This document shows, piece by piece, positions 25,912 through 34,672 of a stretch of 64,000 nt of DNA. Positions within the stretch are counted from its first letter, which is position 1, and each line of letters opens with the position of its first letter. The stretch is from Methylobacterium persicinum (lineage in GTDB: Bacteria > Pseudomonadota > Alphaproteobacteria > Rhizobiales > Beijerinckiaceae). The position numbers and the translations under genes were made by a program. The notes beneath the pieces are model-generated. The model saw only the letters and a list, made by a program, of their open reading frames with translations, had not been told where the DNA came from and ran no database searches. The stretch covers positions 1 through 64,000 of the forward strand of contig NZ_BPQX01000003.1 of NCBI RefSeq assembly GCF_022179525.1, written 5' to 3'.

Positions 25912-26178
25912 ATGCCTCCCATGGACAAAGGCGCACTGCTGAGAGCGCTGTTCAAGGACTTACTTATCGTCAACACGGAGATCCACCCCGACGTGCGGCA
26001 GGCCGAGGTCCGCTGGGCGTCAGAACTTGGTCTCGTGCGCCAGAACTATAACGTGGTGTCGGCACGTCCCGGCCAGGATCTGAGCGGCTTTGGGGCCATC
26101 TGGACAGAGGCCGACGAAATGCTCTTTCGGACGCGGGGCGTGGTTGTGCTCAAGCCGCAGGTGCAGGGTCATGCCTGA
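25912..26178 (+). CDS. Unknown protein, first gene of a two-gene operon
   Basis: 88 aa (MPPMDKGALLRALFKDLLIV). It looks compact and alpha/beta, with the strand GVVVLKPQVQ at its C-terminus. No family is recognised. Its stop overlaps the start of the next gene by 8 bp, so the pair is co-translated. It is preceded by an AT-rich stretch and followed by the coupling-protein gene. The partner gene and composition suggest a cargo or entry-related function; nothing in the sequence fixes it. Confidence 0.55.
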   Translation: MPPMDKGALLRALFKDLLIVNTEIHPDVRQAEVRWASELGLVRQNYNVVSARPGQDLSGFGAIWTEADEMLFRTRGVVVLKPQVQGHA

Positions 26179-26788
26179 ACAGACAATGCCAGCAAAGACC
26201 GGGCGCGACATCATCCTCATCGACGACGCACGCCATCCTCAGTGGGTCGCTGCGGCGAACGCTTTCGCCCGGCGGATGGGCTCGACGACCTATATCATAC
26301 TCCAGGTCCACCAGCCCGACACGCGCTGGTTCGAGAGCAACCGGCTCGCGATGCCGCAACCTGAGCAACTGGAGTCTTTCGCAAGAGACGGGATAGTGCT
26401 GCTGCCCACATGGCATCAGGTTCAGATGTTGGCCTACAATCCGAATTCTTTCGCCAGCATCGCAGTCACGACATGTATCAACGAGGCGGTGTCACGCTAC
26501 GCGGGTCGTCAGGTCCGCCTCGCGAAGTTGGGAGGATCCGAGACGGATCTCATCGAGCAGCGCCTGTTGGCCACACGCGTGCTCCACGCATTCGACGCCC
26601 TTGATGCTGATGGTCTTGCTGCACTGTGCGAAGCGGCCTTTCTGAACGATCCGGAGGTCGCATCGATGCACCTAAGATTTGATGATCTCAGGACTCATCA
26701 TCGTCCCTTGTGGCTAGAAAAACTCAATGCTGCTTGGCTGAAAGAAAAAATAAATCTCGAAAAATTAGCATCTCTAAATTATAGATAA
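26171..26788 (+). CDS. Unknown protein, second gene of the two-gene operon
   Basis: 205 aa. The N-terminal part resembles an alpha/beta nucleotide- or hydrolase-like fold (RDIILIDDARHPQWVAAANA; SFARDGIVLLPTWHQVQ). The C-terminal half is helical and charged, ending AWLKEKINLEKLASLNYR. The 3' end is visibly AT-rich (Lys/Ile/Asn codons), unlike the neighbours, suggesting recent transfer. The start overlaps the upstream stop. It lies 103 bp before the coupling-protein gene. Function unknown; a defence, entry-exclusion or regulatory pair are all possible. Confidence 0.6.
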   Translation: MPEQTMPAKTGRDIILIDDARHPQWVAAANAFARRMGSTTYIILQVHQPDTRWFESNRLAMPQPEQLESFARDGIVLLPTWHQVQMLAYNPNSFASIAVTTCINEAVSRYAGRQVRLAKLGGSETDLIEQRLLATRVLHAFDALDADGLAALCEAAFLNDPEVASMHLRFDDLRTHHRPLWLEKLNAAWLKEKINLEKLASLNYR

Positions 26789-26891
26789 TCTATTCTAAGC
26801 GTTTTGCTTTGCAATGATATGCCGTTATCGATCCCAAAGGGCAAGATGTGCTTGTAACGATGCTGTCTACTTTTCTCGTGACTGACCCGCA

Positions 26892-28574
26892 ATGCGCATA
26901 ATCTTCTCAGCCTTTCTCGCGACCGTGCTCCTGGCCTACCCAGTCGCGGGTTTGATCCAGAACGGGCTCGACCCAGCGTATTGGCCCGCAGAGGTGACGC
27001 GCCCCGGGGCCTGGTTCGAGGCCCTATTCTCCGTGCGTGCCGGTGACGCGCTCGCGATGCCGTACCTCATGCTGATCGGTCGTGCGCCCGAATTCGCCAA
27101 CAACGGCTGGTCGCTAGCCCCACTCCTCGCCTTCTTCCCCCTCTTGATCCTGTTCGGAGCCGAGCTGCTGCGGCGCGCCAAACCCAAACAGAAGCGGGAC
27201 ACCTCCGACTTGTTCGGCTCGGCCCGCTTCGCCACTGCAACCGAGCGCGGTCGGCTCCGCAACGGGCTCGAACTCGGCCGTGATCCGGAGACCGGCCGTG
27301 CCGTCCGCATCGCCGTGCAAGGCACGCTTGTCACCATCGCGCCGCCGCGCAAGGGCAAGACGTCGGGCTTGCTCATCCCCAATCTCGCTTTTCCCGAGCC
27401 GCAGGGTTGGGGTGGCCCCGCTGTCGTGTTCGATCCGAAGGGCGAGGTCTACCGCTCCGTGGCCGCACGACGCCGCTCGCTCGGGCGCCGCGTCGTCTGC
27501 CTCGATCCCATGGGCTTGGCCGGCGGCACCGACCACTGGAACCCGCTCCAGGGCCGCGACCCGGACGACGTCCTCTACCTCCAGAGTACCGCGCTGGCGC
27601 TCCTGCCCGAGGCCTCCGGTGACGGCGAGGCCTCCGCCTACTTCCGCAACCGGGCCGTCGATCTGATCACCGGTGCGCTGTTGGTCGCCCTGCGTCAGCC
27701 GCAGGCGTGCACGGTCGTGGAGGTTCAGGACTTGCTAACCGACGAGGCCCGCTTCCGCGGCCTCCTGCAGCAGTACGTCACGCACTGGCCCGAGCCCGCG
27801 GCCTACGCGGCGATCGAGATCCTAGAGGCCGATCCCAAGACCAAGGACCCGATCAAATCCACCGCCCTGCAGGCCTTCCAGTGGCTCGCCGACCGGCGCC
27901 TGCGCGACCTCGTCGGCGACTCGACCTTCCAGCTGTCCGAGCTGTCCACCGGCGCCGTCGACTTGTTCGTGGCGGTGCCGACCGAGTACAAGACTGTGCT
28001 CGCCCCGTTGCTGCGCTGGCTGTTGTCCGACCTGTTCGCCTCGGTGCGTCGCCACCGTCCGGCTGAGCGGTTGATGATCTTCGTCGACGAGGCCGCGGTA
28101 CTCGGCCGGTTCGATGCGCTTCTCACCGCGGCGGGCGAGCTGCCGGGCTACGGCGCCAGCCTTTGGACGATGTGGCAGGACCGCGCCCAACTCGTCGGGC
28201 TCTACGGCGAGGCCGGAGCGGACGTGCTGCTTAACACCGCGGAGGTTGTCACCGTCTTCGACGTCCCGGCCGTCGATCCGGATGAGGCCGAGCGCTGGTC
28301 GCGGTCGATCGGCGACTACACCGCCTTCGTCGAGACCCGGACGGCCCCGACCGGCGATGCCAAGGGCACGCCGTCCACGGCCCGTGCGTCGCAGGGCGCG
28401 CGCCTGATGACCAAGGAGGCGCTGATCGCGATGCCGGGCGACGAACTCCTGGTGTTTCCCAACAGCGGCGGCCACGCGCGCCATCCGTTGCGCCTGAAGA
28501 AGACGGTCGCGCACACCGATCCGCGCTTCCGCAAGCTGATCACCTCCGTACCGCCGGTCGGCCGGACGCGGTGA
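26892..28574 (+). CDS. traG: Type IV coupling protein (VirD4/TraG family)
   Basis: 560 aa. Two N-terminal membrane helices (residues 1-22 and about 75-95) are followed by a cytosolic ATPase: Walker A APPRKGKTSG near residue 152, FDPKGEVYR just after, and Walker B LMIFVDEAAVLG near residue 397. It would link the relaxosome to a type IV secretion channel and pump the DNA. It lies 28 bp from the convergent membrane-protein gene of module B. No VirB/Trb channel genes are in the window, so the channel must come from elsewhere. Confidence 0.92.
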   Translation: MRIIFSAFLATVLLAYPVAGLIQNGLDPAYWPAEVTRPGAWFEALFSVRAGDALAMPYLMLIGRAPEFANNGWSLAPLLAFFPLLILFGAELLRRAKPKQKRDTSDLFGSARFATATERGRLRNGLELGRDPETGRAVRIAVQGTLVTIAPPRKGKTSGLLIPNLAFPEPQGWGGPAVVFDPKGEVYRSVAARRRSLGRRVVCLDPMGLAGGTDHWNPLQGRDPDDVLYLQSTALALLPEASGDGEASAYFRNRAVDLITGALLVALRQPQACTVVEVQDLLTDEARFRGLLQQYVTHWPEPAAYAAIEILEADPKTKDPIKSTALQAFQWLADRRLRDLVGDSTFQLSELSTGAVDLFVAVPTEYKTVLAPLLRWLLSDLFASVRRHRPAERLMIFVDEAAVLGRFDALLTAAGELPGYGASLWTMWQDRAQLVGLYGEAGADVLLNTAEVVTVFDVPAVDPDEAERWSRSIGDYTAFVETRTAPTGDAKGTPSTARASQGARLMTKEALIAMPGDELLVFPNSGGHARHPLRLKKTVAHTDPRFRKLITSVPPVGRTR

Positions 28575-28601
28575 ACCGCATCGGATCGAGAGATCCGGAC
28601 C

Positions 28602-29198
28602 TCAGCGTGATGGTCCGGAGCGGGTCCGCAGCCAATCCGAAGGCACGCGGGTCGTGGCATAGCCGTCGCTCGGGTGCCAGTCGCGCAGCTCAACCACGCC
28701 GTCGGCGTCCCGCATCAACGCATAGGCGCGCCCCGCCACGAGGCGGTCCCCGCCGGATCGCCCGTCCGGCATGACCCAGGCGGCGGTCACATCCCGGTCG
28801 CCCCGCACCTCGACCCAGGAGATCGGCGTGCGGCGGTAGGCCAGGACCAGCCCGAGCAAGAGGCAGAGCGCGAGCAAGGCGTCACGGGTGAGCCGGTGCA
28901 TGTGGAACGGCAGGCGCCCGCGCCAGACCGCGATGCGGCTCGCGTGGCGCGGCGCGGACCGGACGCTAGGCTCCGCCTCGTCGGAGCGGTCGCGGATCGA
29001 GAGCAGGAGCTCGCGCCGATGTTCGGGCAGGAGCTGTGCTGCGCCCTCCTCCAAGGCCGCGAACCGCTCGTGGATCGGGCGCGTCTTCAGCCGGGTGAGC
29101 GCGGCGCGGCTGTCCCGCTCGAACCCGGCCGCGGCCTCACGCGCGGCGCGGTCGGCCCGCGCGAGGCGGGCTTTCACGTCCTCAGGCGTTGCGGGCAC
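28602..29198 (-). CDS. Membrane protein of the module B ParA cassette
   Basis: 198 aa. Residues 1-95 are soluble, helical and charged. One transmembrane helix spans about residues 105-122 (DALLALCLLLGLVLAY). The last 70 residues form a likely beta-rich periplasmic part (TAAWVMPDGRSGGDRLVAGR). The start overlaps the end of the ParA-like gene by 17 bp. It has the same place in its operon as the membrane protein at 10716-11519, though sequence similarity is low. It may anchor the ATPase at the membrane. Confidence 0.6.
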   Translation of the reverse strand: MPATPEDVKARLARADRAAREAAAGFERDSRAALTRLKTRPIHERFAALEEGAAQLLPEHRRELLLSIRDRSDEAEPSVRSAPRHASRIAVWRGRLPFHMHRLTRDALLALCLLLGLVLAYRRTPISWVEVRGDRDVTAAWVMPDGRSGGDRLVAGRAYALMRDADGVVELRDWHPSDGYATTRVPSDWLRTRSGPSR

Positions 29199-29988
29199 GC
29201 TTGGCTCCCCCTGCCGGCGTCCCGGCCCGACCTGCGACCGGCGCCTCCTCGACCAGCCACAGGGCCGCCGGCTTGACCGCCTCCATCACGGCGAGGCGGA
29301 ACGCGGTGAGATCGCGCAGGATCCGCCCGGCCTTGGCCTGCGAGGTCTGCTTGACCAGGCCCGCCCGGTCGAGCCGTCCGACGCCGCGCAGCTGACCGGC
29401 CGCCAACACCCCGCGCGTCTCATCCTCCAGCTCGAAGGCGCGCAGGTGCGTGACCCCCGCGTCGCCGACCACGCGCTCCAGGATCGTCGGGTCGATCGCG
29501 CCGCGCACGCCGTTGGCCACGACGAACCGGGCACCGGTCCAGTCCCGCGCGGCCTGCAGCAGCTTGCCCGCATCCGCGAGCGAGCCGGCCTCGGCGGCCA
29601 CCACCACCACGAGCCCGAGTTCGATCCCGGCCTTGCCCAGCTCCGGCGCCTCGTCCCTCAGCACCCCGAGCAGGCTCGCCGAGGTGTTGGCGCCGATGTC
29701 GACGAGGGTGGGGGCCGCGACCGCGTAGAGCGCGTTGATCACCTCGTCGAGCTCGGACCGCGCGGCCTTGCCGCCGCTGGCCTCGATCGCCTCGCGCGTG
29801 GCGCGCATCTCGAAGTAGCGCACGCCGCCGGGTTCGTTGGCGGCCGTCGCGGTCTTGAACTCGGTCAGGCGATGCACCGACTCGATCTCCAGGATCGGCG
29901 CGTCCGGCACGGCCTCCGCCAGGCCGCGGGTCACGGTCGACTTGCCGACGCCGCCGGTTTCCTGGGCGACGAGGAGGACGCGAGGCAT
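29182..29988 (-). CDS. ParA/VirC1-like ATPase of relaxase module B
   Basis: 268 aa. The deviant Walker A is VAQETGGVGKSTVT near residues 7-18, and PTLVDIGANTSAS is the Walker B region. A non-specific DNA-binding HTH is absent. It is separated by 5 bp from the upstream HTH gene and overlaps the membrane-protein gene. Like its counterpart at 9865-10695 it is divergent from a MobF relaxase rather than paired with a ParB. The two ATPases are only distantly alike, so the arrangement, not the sequence, is conserved. A relaxosome-positioning role is inferred. Confidence 0.8.
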   Translation of the reverse strand: MPRVLLVAQETGGVGKSTVTRGLAEAVPDAPILEIESVHRLTEFKTATAANEPGGVRYFEMRATREAIEASGGKAARSELDEVINALYAVAAPTLVDIGANTSASLLGVLRDEAPELGKAGIELGLVVVVAAEAGSLADAGKLLQAARDWTGARFVVANGVRGAIDPTILERVVGDAGVTHLRAFELEDETRGVLAAGQLRGVGRLDRAGLVKQTSQAKAGRILRDLTAFRLAVMEAVKPAALWLVEEAPVAGRAGTPAGGAKRARNA

Positions 29989-29993
29989 GGGTG

Positions 29994-30506
29994 TCAGTCC
30001 TTCTTGAACAGGTGGCTGTGCTTCTCGGCCTGCAGGTGCTGGATCTCCGCCTCGGTGAGCGGCGCATCCGCGGCCGATGGGGTTGGCCTCTCGCGATCCG
30101 GACGGAGCTCCGGTGCGAGCCGTGACGCCCGGGGGGTCGAGCCGGTCGGGGGCGGTACGGGATGCGATGAGGTCGGCCGATCTGGCCGGGCCGCCCGCGC
30201 CTCCGCCCTGGCTGCGCGGGCGGCGGCCTGCCGCCGAACGCTGGAGATGATGCCGGTGAGATTGCGCCCGGTGATCGGCTGGCCGTCGGCGGTGGTGAAC
30301 CCCTGCGCCGTGAGGCCGGCCGCGACCGCATCCCAGGTCAATCCGCCGGCCTGGAGGGCGACCAGGGCGTCGAGGTGGCCGCGCACGATGTCCATCAAGC
30401 CCGTGGCGGCCCGACCGCCCGGAGCACCGGCGGTGCGGCGGCTGCCGGGGGTCGCGGCGGCGTCCCGGGCGAGGCGGCGTAGGTCGAGGCGGGGGCGCTG
30501 GGCCAT
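29994..30506 (-). CDS. Putative HTH protein of the module B ParA cassette
   Basis: 170 aa. Residues 38-95 form a helical DNA-binding-like region (VRGHLDALVALQAGGLTWDA, then GQPITGRNLTGIISSVRRQA). A Pro/Arg-rich tail follows. The plan matches the HTH protein at 9378-9821. It is the first gene of the operon facing away from relaxase B. It may bind the tandem repeats in the adjacent intergenic region. No named family is recognised. Confidence 0.55.
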   Translation of the reverse strand: MAQRPRLDLRRLARDAAATPGSRRTAGAPGGRAATGLMDIVRGHLDALVALQAGGLTWDAVAAGLTAQGFTTADGQPITGRNLTGIISSVRRQAAARAARAEARAARPDRPTSSHPVPPPTGSTPRASRLAPELRPDRERPTPSAADAPLTEAEIQHLQAEKHSHLFKKD

Positions 30507-30788
30507 GGCAATGCCCTAGCAGAGCGGGGATTGCCAGGGCGTGCAGCCGATCGCTCGAATGCCGAGGGCGACGGCAAGCTCACGTTAGGATCCGGCCGAG
30601 GACGGCAGACTACGGCTGCAAACGGCAACCATACGGTAACGGTACGGTAACGTGTACGGCAAGGAGAAGGCTATCACACCACACGCACTGAAGTGACCCG
30701 GCGTTAACCGAGCGGGTTCACAAGCCTCGCCGATCGAGCCCGAGGGTGTCAGGCTGCCCAGCCCGAACCACCCCTATCAGGTGCGCCA
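30507..30788. promoter_or_regulatory. Divergent control region and candidate oriT, module B
   Basis: 282 bp between divergent operons. It holds tandem repeats TACGGTAACG at 30632-30641 and 30643-30652 and a partial TACGGCAA at 30655-30662, spaced 11-12 bp, i.e. one helical turn. Helically phased repeats next to a relaxase accessory gene are typical of oriT-binding or operator sites. The nic site is not identified. Confidence 0.55.
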
Positions 30789-31085
30789 ATGGCCGACGAG
30801 GTCTCCTTCACCATTATCCTGGCGGCCCCCCTCGCCTCCCGCCTGACTGCCGCCGCGGCCGAGCATGGCTGGTCCAGCGAAAGCCTCGCGGCCGAGTGCG
30901 TGGCCCAACGCCTGGAGGTGGCGATCCGCCACCGCGTTCTGATCGAGCGCGCCGAACGGATCGACGCCGCCCTGCTCGATATGGCCCAGGCCGTGGGCGA
31001 ACTCGGTGCGCCCTCCGGCGCCATCGACCTCACCAAGGTCTGTCGTTTTCGAGCCAAAGACGGTACCGGGGCCCCGGCGGCGTGA
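30789..31085 (+). CDS. Small relaxosome-accessory ribbon-helix-helix protein, module B
   Basis: 98 aa. It starts with a strand and helix pattern (EVSFTIILAAPLASRLTAAA) and continues as helices; length, position and coupling match the accessory protein of module A. Its stop overlaps the relaxase GTG start (GTGA). It likely binds the repeats at 30632-30662 and stimulates nicking, as TrwA-type proteins do. Assignment rests mainly on context. Confidence 0.6.
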   Translation: MADEVSFTIILAAPLASRLTAAAAEHGWSSESLAAECVAQRLEVAIRHRVLIERAERIDAALLDMAQAVGELGAPSGAIDLTKVCRFRAKDGTGAPAA

Positions 31086-34006
31086 CCGCCTCGCTGCACC
31101 GGCTCGGGGCCGGCTCGGCGGCCGGGCTGTATTACACCAACGACGGCCAGCGTGAGGCGCGCCCGGACCGACGCGACGACTATTATGCCAAGGATGGCGA
31201 TGGCATGTGGTGGAGTTCTGGTGGGACGGTCGTGCGCCACGGCGCGCCGATCGCCGCCAGCTCGTTCCGCGACCTGTGTGCCGGATATCATCCCGGCACC
31301 GGCAAGCCGCTAGTGCGTGGCGCTGGCCCGGGCCACTGGGCCGGTCAGGACCTCACCCTAACCCCCGGGAAATCCGTTTCCGTGCTGTGGATGGCGGGCA
31401 CGCCCGAGCAGCGCGCCGCGATCGAGGCGGCGCACCGCGCCGCGGTCGAGCGGGCGCTCACCTTTGTCGCGGCGGAGGTATTGGTCACCGTCCGGACCGG
31501 TGCGGGGGGCGTCGAACGACACCGGCCGAGCGATCTGATCGTCGGCCGCTTCGATCATTACACGACGCGTGAAGGTGATCCAAACATTCATACGCATTGT
31601 GTATTTATCAATGTTGCCGGTGCGCCGAAACATTCCGGATCCGGTCGATACAAATCTCAGACGCACCTGACCATCGAGGTCGAGCAACTCTACGCCTACC
31701 AGATCGCCGTCGGTGCCGCCTATCGTGCCGCCCTGGCGGAGAACCTGCGGGAGCGGTTCGGCCTGCGCTACCGCGAGGCCGGGCGCGGGCAATGGGAGGT
31801 CGCCGGGCCGCCTGAGGCGCTGCTGGCGGCCTTCTCCAAGCGCTCGGAGCAGATCCTCGACTATGCCGGCGCCGGGGCCACATCCGCCCAGCGCGAGGTC
31901 GCCGCGCTCGCCACCCGCCGGGGCAAGCACGAGCTGCCGACCGGTGCGGAGCTGGAGGCGCGCTGGCGCGAAGAACTCGCCGCCTGCGCGCTCGATCCGT
32001 GGGACGCCGCGCGCCATCCCGAGGACACGCGCGCGGCCGCGCGCGATGCGGAACGCGAACCCCCGTTCGACCCGCCCGAGATCCCCGGCGACGGCCCGGT
32101 CGCGCGCGCCGCCTCGGCCCTGTTCCGGCACGAGAGCGTCGTGACGCGCAAGGATCTGCTCCAGCGCGCCCTGGAACTCGCGGGGGTGCAGGGGCTCGGG
32201 GTCGAGGTGGTGGAGGCGGAACTCGCCGACTTGGAGCGGGACGGCACGCTGCTGCCGCTGGCGGCCGCCGAGATGGTGCCGGGGGCGAGCGCGTGCTGGA
32301 CCAGCCCGGGCATCGCAACCTGCGAGGCAGCGATGCTGCGCGCCGCCGATCGCCCGTTGGACCGGCGCTGGATCGCCCCCGAGGCGGTGACGACGGCTCT
32401 GGCCCGGGACGGCCGCCTCAGCGCGGAACAGGCCGAAGCCGTGCGCCATGCCGCCGGCCCGGATGGGGTATCGCTGCTCCAGGCCGGTGCGGGCACCGGG
32501 AAAACGACGACGGCCGCGGTCCTGGTCGCGGCCGCGCACGACTCCGGGATGCGCGTGATTGGCCTGGCGCCCTCCTGGGTCGCGGCCGACGAACTCGGAC
32601 GCTCGACCGGGATCCCCACACAGGCGATCGCCCGCTGGCGCCACGACCGCGCCCGGGCGACCCGCTCGGATGCCGAGTCCCAAACCAACCCCGCGGCGCT
32701 CGACCGCGACACCCTGGTCCTGGTCGACGAGGCCGGCATGGTGTCGAGCCGCGACCTGGAGGCGGTGCTGAGCGCGGCGCAGGCGGCCGGTGCGAAGGTC
32801 GTGCTGATCGGCGATCGACGGCAACTCGCCTCGGTCGGGGGCGCGAGTGCGCTGCGGGCGGTGGCCGAGGTGGTTGGGCGCTCCGCGGTGCTCGGCGAGG
32901 TCCGCCGTCAGACGGTGGCGTGGCAGCGCGCCGCCTCGGTGGTGATGGCGCGCGGCGATGCCGAGGCAGGTCTGCGCGCCTACGCGGCGGAGGGACAGGT
33001 CGAGCTGGTCGCGGGGGCCGAGGCGGCGCAGGCGCGCGTGATCGCGACTTGGACCGAGCAGCGCGTGAGCTACGGCGACGACGTGCTGATCGTCACCCGG
33101 CGCAACGCCGACGCGGCGACGCTGAACGCCCGGGCGCGGGCTGCGCTGCGGGCCGAGGGCCGGCTCGGGCCGGACCTGATCGCTCCGCCGGCGCGCGACC
33201 GCGAGGATCGGCTAGTGCCACTCGCGCTCGCGCTCGGCGATACTCTCCGGTTCGGCGAGAGCCTGCCGCACCTCGGCCTGCGCAACGGTACCCGCGCCCG
33301 GATCGAGGCGCTGGTCACGGACTCGGATGGCGGTGCGCGCCTGCATCTGGCGCTGGAGGACGGGCGGGTGATCGAGGCGGCGTGGGACGAGCTCCGGCGC
33401 GTCCCCCGGTTCGGCCGTCGGCCGGCCCATCCCAAGGTCGTCCACGCCTACGCCGGCACATCTTACGCGGCGCAGGGCCGGACCTGTTCCGCGGCGGTGG
33501 TGTACCTCGGGGCCGGCACCGACGCGCGCGAGGTCTATGTCGGCCTGACCCGGCACCGGCACGCGGCGCGGGTGGTGGTCGAGCGTGACCGGCTCGACGC
33601 CCTGTGTCGGCAACGCCAAGCGGATCCACGCATGCCGGCCAACGACACGATGGTCCTGGAGCGACTGTTCCGGGAAGCGCGTGGCTACCGCGAGAAGGCC
33701 AACGTGGTCGACTACGCCGCCGACCGGGTGGCGTTCGTGCGCGACGGGGTGCTCGGGCTGCCCGAGCGTGTCGCCCCGGTGATCGACGTCGGCCGGGCGG
33801 TACGCGCGGCCCGGGCGCTGCGCGAGGCGGCAGCGTGGCTCGGGGTCGGCCATATGATCGTGCCGGCCTTTCGCCTGATCGACGCCTTTGGGCGCCGGCT
33901 CGGCCGCGCGCCGGCCCCGGCGGTTCGACGCCTAGTGGCGCAGCTCGCGCGCCATCTCGGTCGCCCCGATCCGGAACGCGGTCGCGAGCCCGGGATCGAG
34001 CGGTGA
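31082..34006 (+). CDS. traA: MobF-family relaxase/helicase, module B
   Basis: 974 aa from the GTG at 31082, which overlaps the accessory gene stop by 4 bp. Tyrosine pairs Y17-Y18 (GLYYTND) and Y34-Y35 (DDYYAKDGDGMWW) are spaced much as in TrwC. The His triad lies in FDHYTTREGDPNIHTHCVFI near residues 158-176. The helicase has Walker A QAGAGTGKTTTA near residue 470 and Walker B LVDEAGM near residue 550. It is about 300 residues shorter than relaxase A and lacks its C-terminal extension and the insertion between tyrosine pairs. It would process oriT in the adjacent divergent region. Confidence 0.92.
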   Translation: MTASLHRLGAGSAAGLYYTNDGQREARPDRRDDYYAKDGDGMWWSSGGTVVRHGAPIAASSFRDLCAGYHPGTGKPLVRGAGPGHWAGQDLTLTPGKSVSVLWMAGTPEQRAAIEAAHRAAVERALTFVAAEVLVTVRTGAGGVERHRPSDLIVGRFDHYTTREGDPNIHTHCVFINVAGAPKHSGSGRYKSQTHLTIEVEQLYAYQIAVGAAYRAALAENLRERFGLRYREAGRGQWEVAGPPEALLAAFSKRSEQILDYAGAGATSAQREVAALATRRGKHELPTGAELEARWREELAACALDPWDAARHPEDTRAAARDAEREPPFDPPEIPGDGPVARAASALFRHESVVTRKDLLQRALELAGVQGLGVEVVEAELADLERDGTLLPLAAAEMVPGASACWTSPGIATCEAAMLRAADRPLDRRWIAPEAVTTALARDGRLSAEQAEAVRHAAGPDGVSLLQAGAGTGKTTTAAVLVAAAHDSGMRVIGLAPSWVAADELGRSTGIPTQAIARWRHDRARATRSDAESQTNPAALDRDTLVLVDEAGMVSSRDLEAVLSAAQAAGAKVVLIGDRRQLASVGGASALRAVAEVVGRSAVLGEVRRQTVAWQRAASVVMARGDAEAGLRAYAAEGQVELVAGAEAAQARVIATWTEQRVSYGDDVLIVTRRNADAATLNARARAALRAEGRLGPDLIAPPARDREDRLVPLALALGDTLRFGESLPHLGLRNGTRARIEALVTDSDGGARLHLALEDGRVIEAAWDELRRVPRFGRRPAHPKVVHAYAGTSYAAQGRTCSAAVVYLGAGTDAREVYVGLTRHRHAARVVVERDRLDALCRQRQADPRMPANDTMVLERLFREARGYREKANVVDYAADRVAFVRDGVLGLPERVAPVIDVGRAVRAARALREAAAWLGVGHMIVPAFRLIDAFGRRLGRAPAPAVRRLVAQLARHLGRPDPERGREPGIER

Positions 34007-34066
34007 TCGTCAGCCCGCGGGCATGACCGATCGCCTCACGGGCGTGCTGATCTCAGCCGCCTGGGA

Positions 34067-34495
34067 TCACCCGTAGGGCCCGCGGAACAGGTCACCCAGC
34101 GCTTTGCGTCGGAACAGAGTGGTCCAGCGGCGGCGACGGTGCTCGGGCCGATCGTGGATCATGTGGCAGCGCTGACAGAACGCGGCGAGATTGGCGTTCG
34201 CGTTGTTGGCGGTGTCGTGGTCGCGGTGGGCCGCGGCCAGCACCACCCGGGTCCGACGCACGCTCCCGAGGATGTCGACCGCCCCGGGCGCGACGCGCAC
34301 CCGCCGCCCTCGCCCGTCACGCCAGGCGGCGACCGCCTCGTCCCACCAGCGGCCATCGCCGAGGTGGACCACGGTTCGCCCGTGCGGTCGCCTACAACCC
34401 TCGCAAGCGCCCCGGGCACGCCCGAACCGGATCGCGGCCGAGAGCTGCGGCCAGTCGATCGGGTAGAAGAAGCGGTGCTCGCGCCGGATCGGCAT
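34067..34495 (-). CDS. HNH endonuclease, copy 2
   Basis: 142 aa, paralogue of the protein at 699-1124. It has the same start (MPIRREHRFFYPIDWPQLSA), CEGCRRPHG, AAAHRDHDTANN and FCQRCHMIHD motifs and the same C-terminus (RRKALGDLF). Differences cluster in the middle loop. It is convergent with relaxase B and lies downstream of the replication-type HTH gene. The repeated link with the same backbone genes suggests plasmid-associated function rather than chance cargo. Confidence 0.85.
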   Translation of the reverse strand: MPIRREHRFFYPIDWPQLSAAIRFGRARGACEGCRRPHGRTVVHLGDGRWWDEAVAAWRDGRGRRVRVAPGAVDILGSVRRTRVVLAAAHRDHDTANNANANLAAFCQRCHMIHDRPEHRRRRWTTLFRRKALGDLFRGPYG

Positions 34496-34672
34496 GGTGC
34501 GGTTCGACGCTCGGATCGGATGCGTGAGCGTAGAGCGAAATGGATCGTCCTCCCAGGGCCTGCGCGGGGATGGCGTTCGGTCAGTAGAAAGCTGATGGGC
34601 TTCTGGTCGAAGAAGCCCAAGCCTCCTCCCGAGGAGAGAGGGGCGTTCGTCAGACCGTACGAGCTCAGACCC

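Noticed and set aside
28888-30519. Plus-strand frame of 543 codons across the module B ParA cassette
   Set aside because: It crosses three minus-strand genes with clear or coupled structure and shows no domain.
30632-30662. Short CRISPR-like tandem repeat
   Set aside because: Repeats are 10 bp with 1-2 bp gaps, no spacers, and no cas genes are present.
30746-31081. Extended N-terminus for relaxase B
   Set aside because: It would overlap the whole accessory gene in another frame; the GTG at 31082 with GTGA overlap and tyrosines at 17-18 fits the family.
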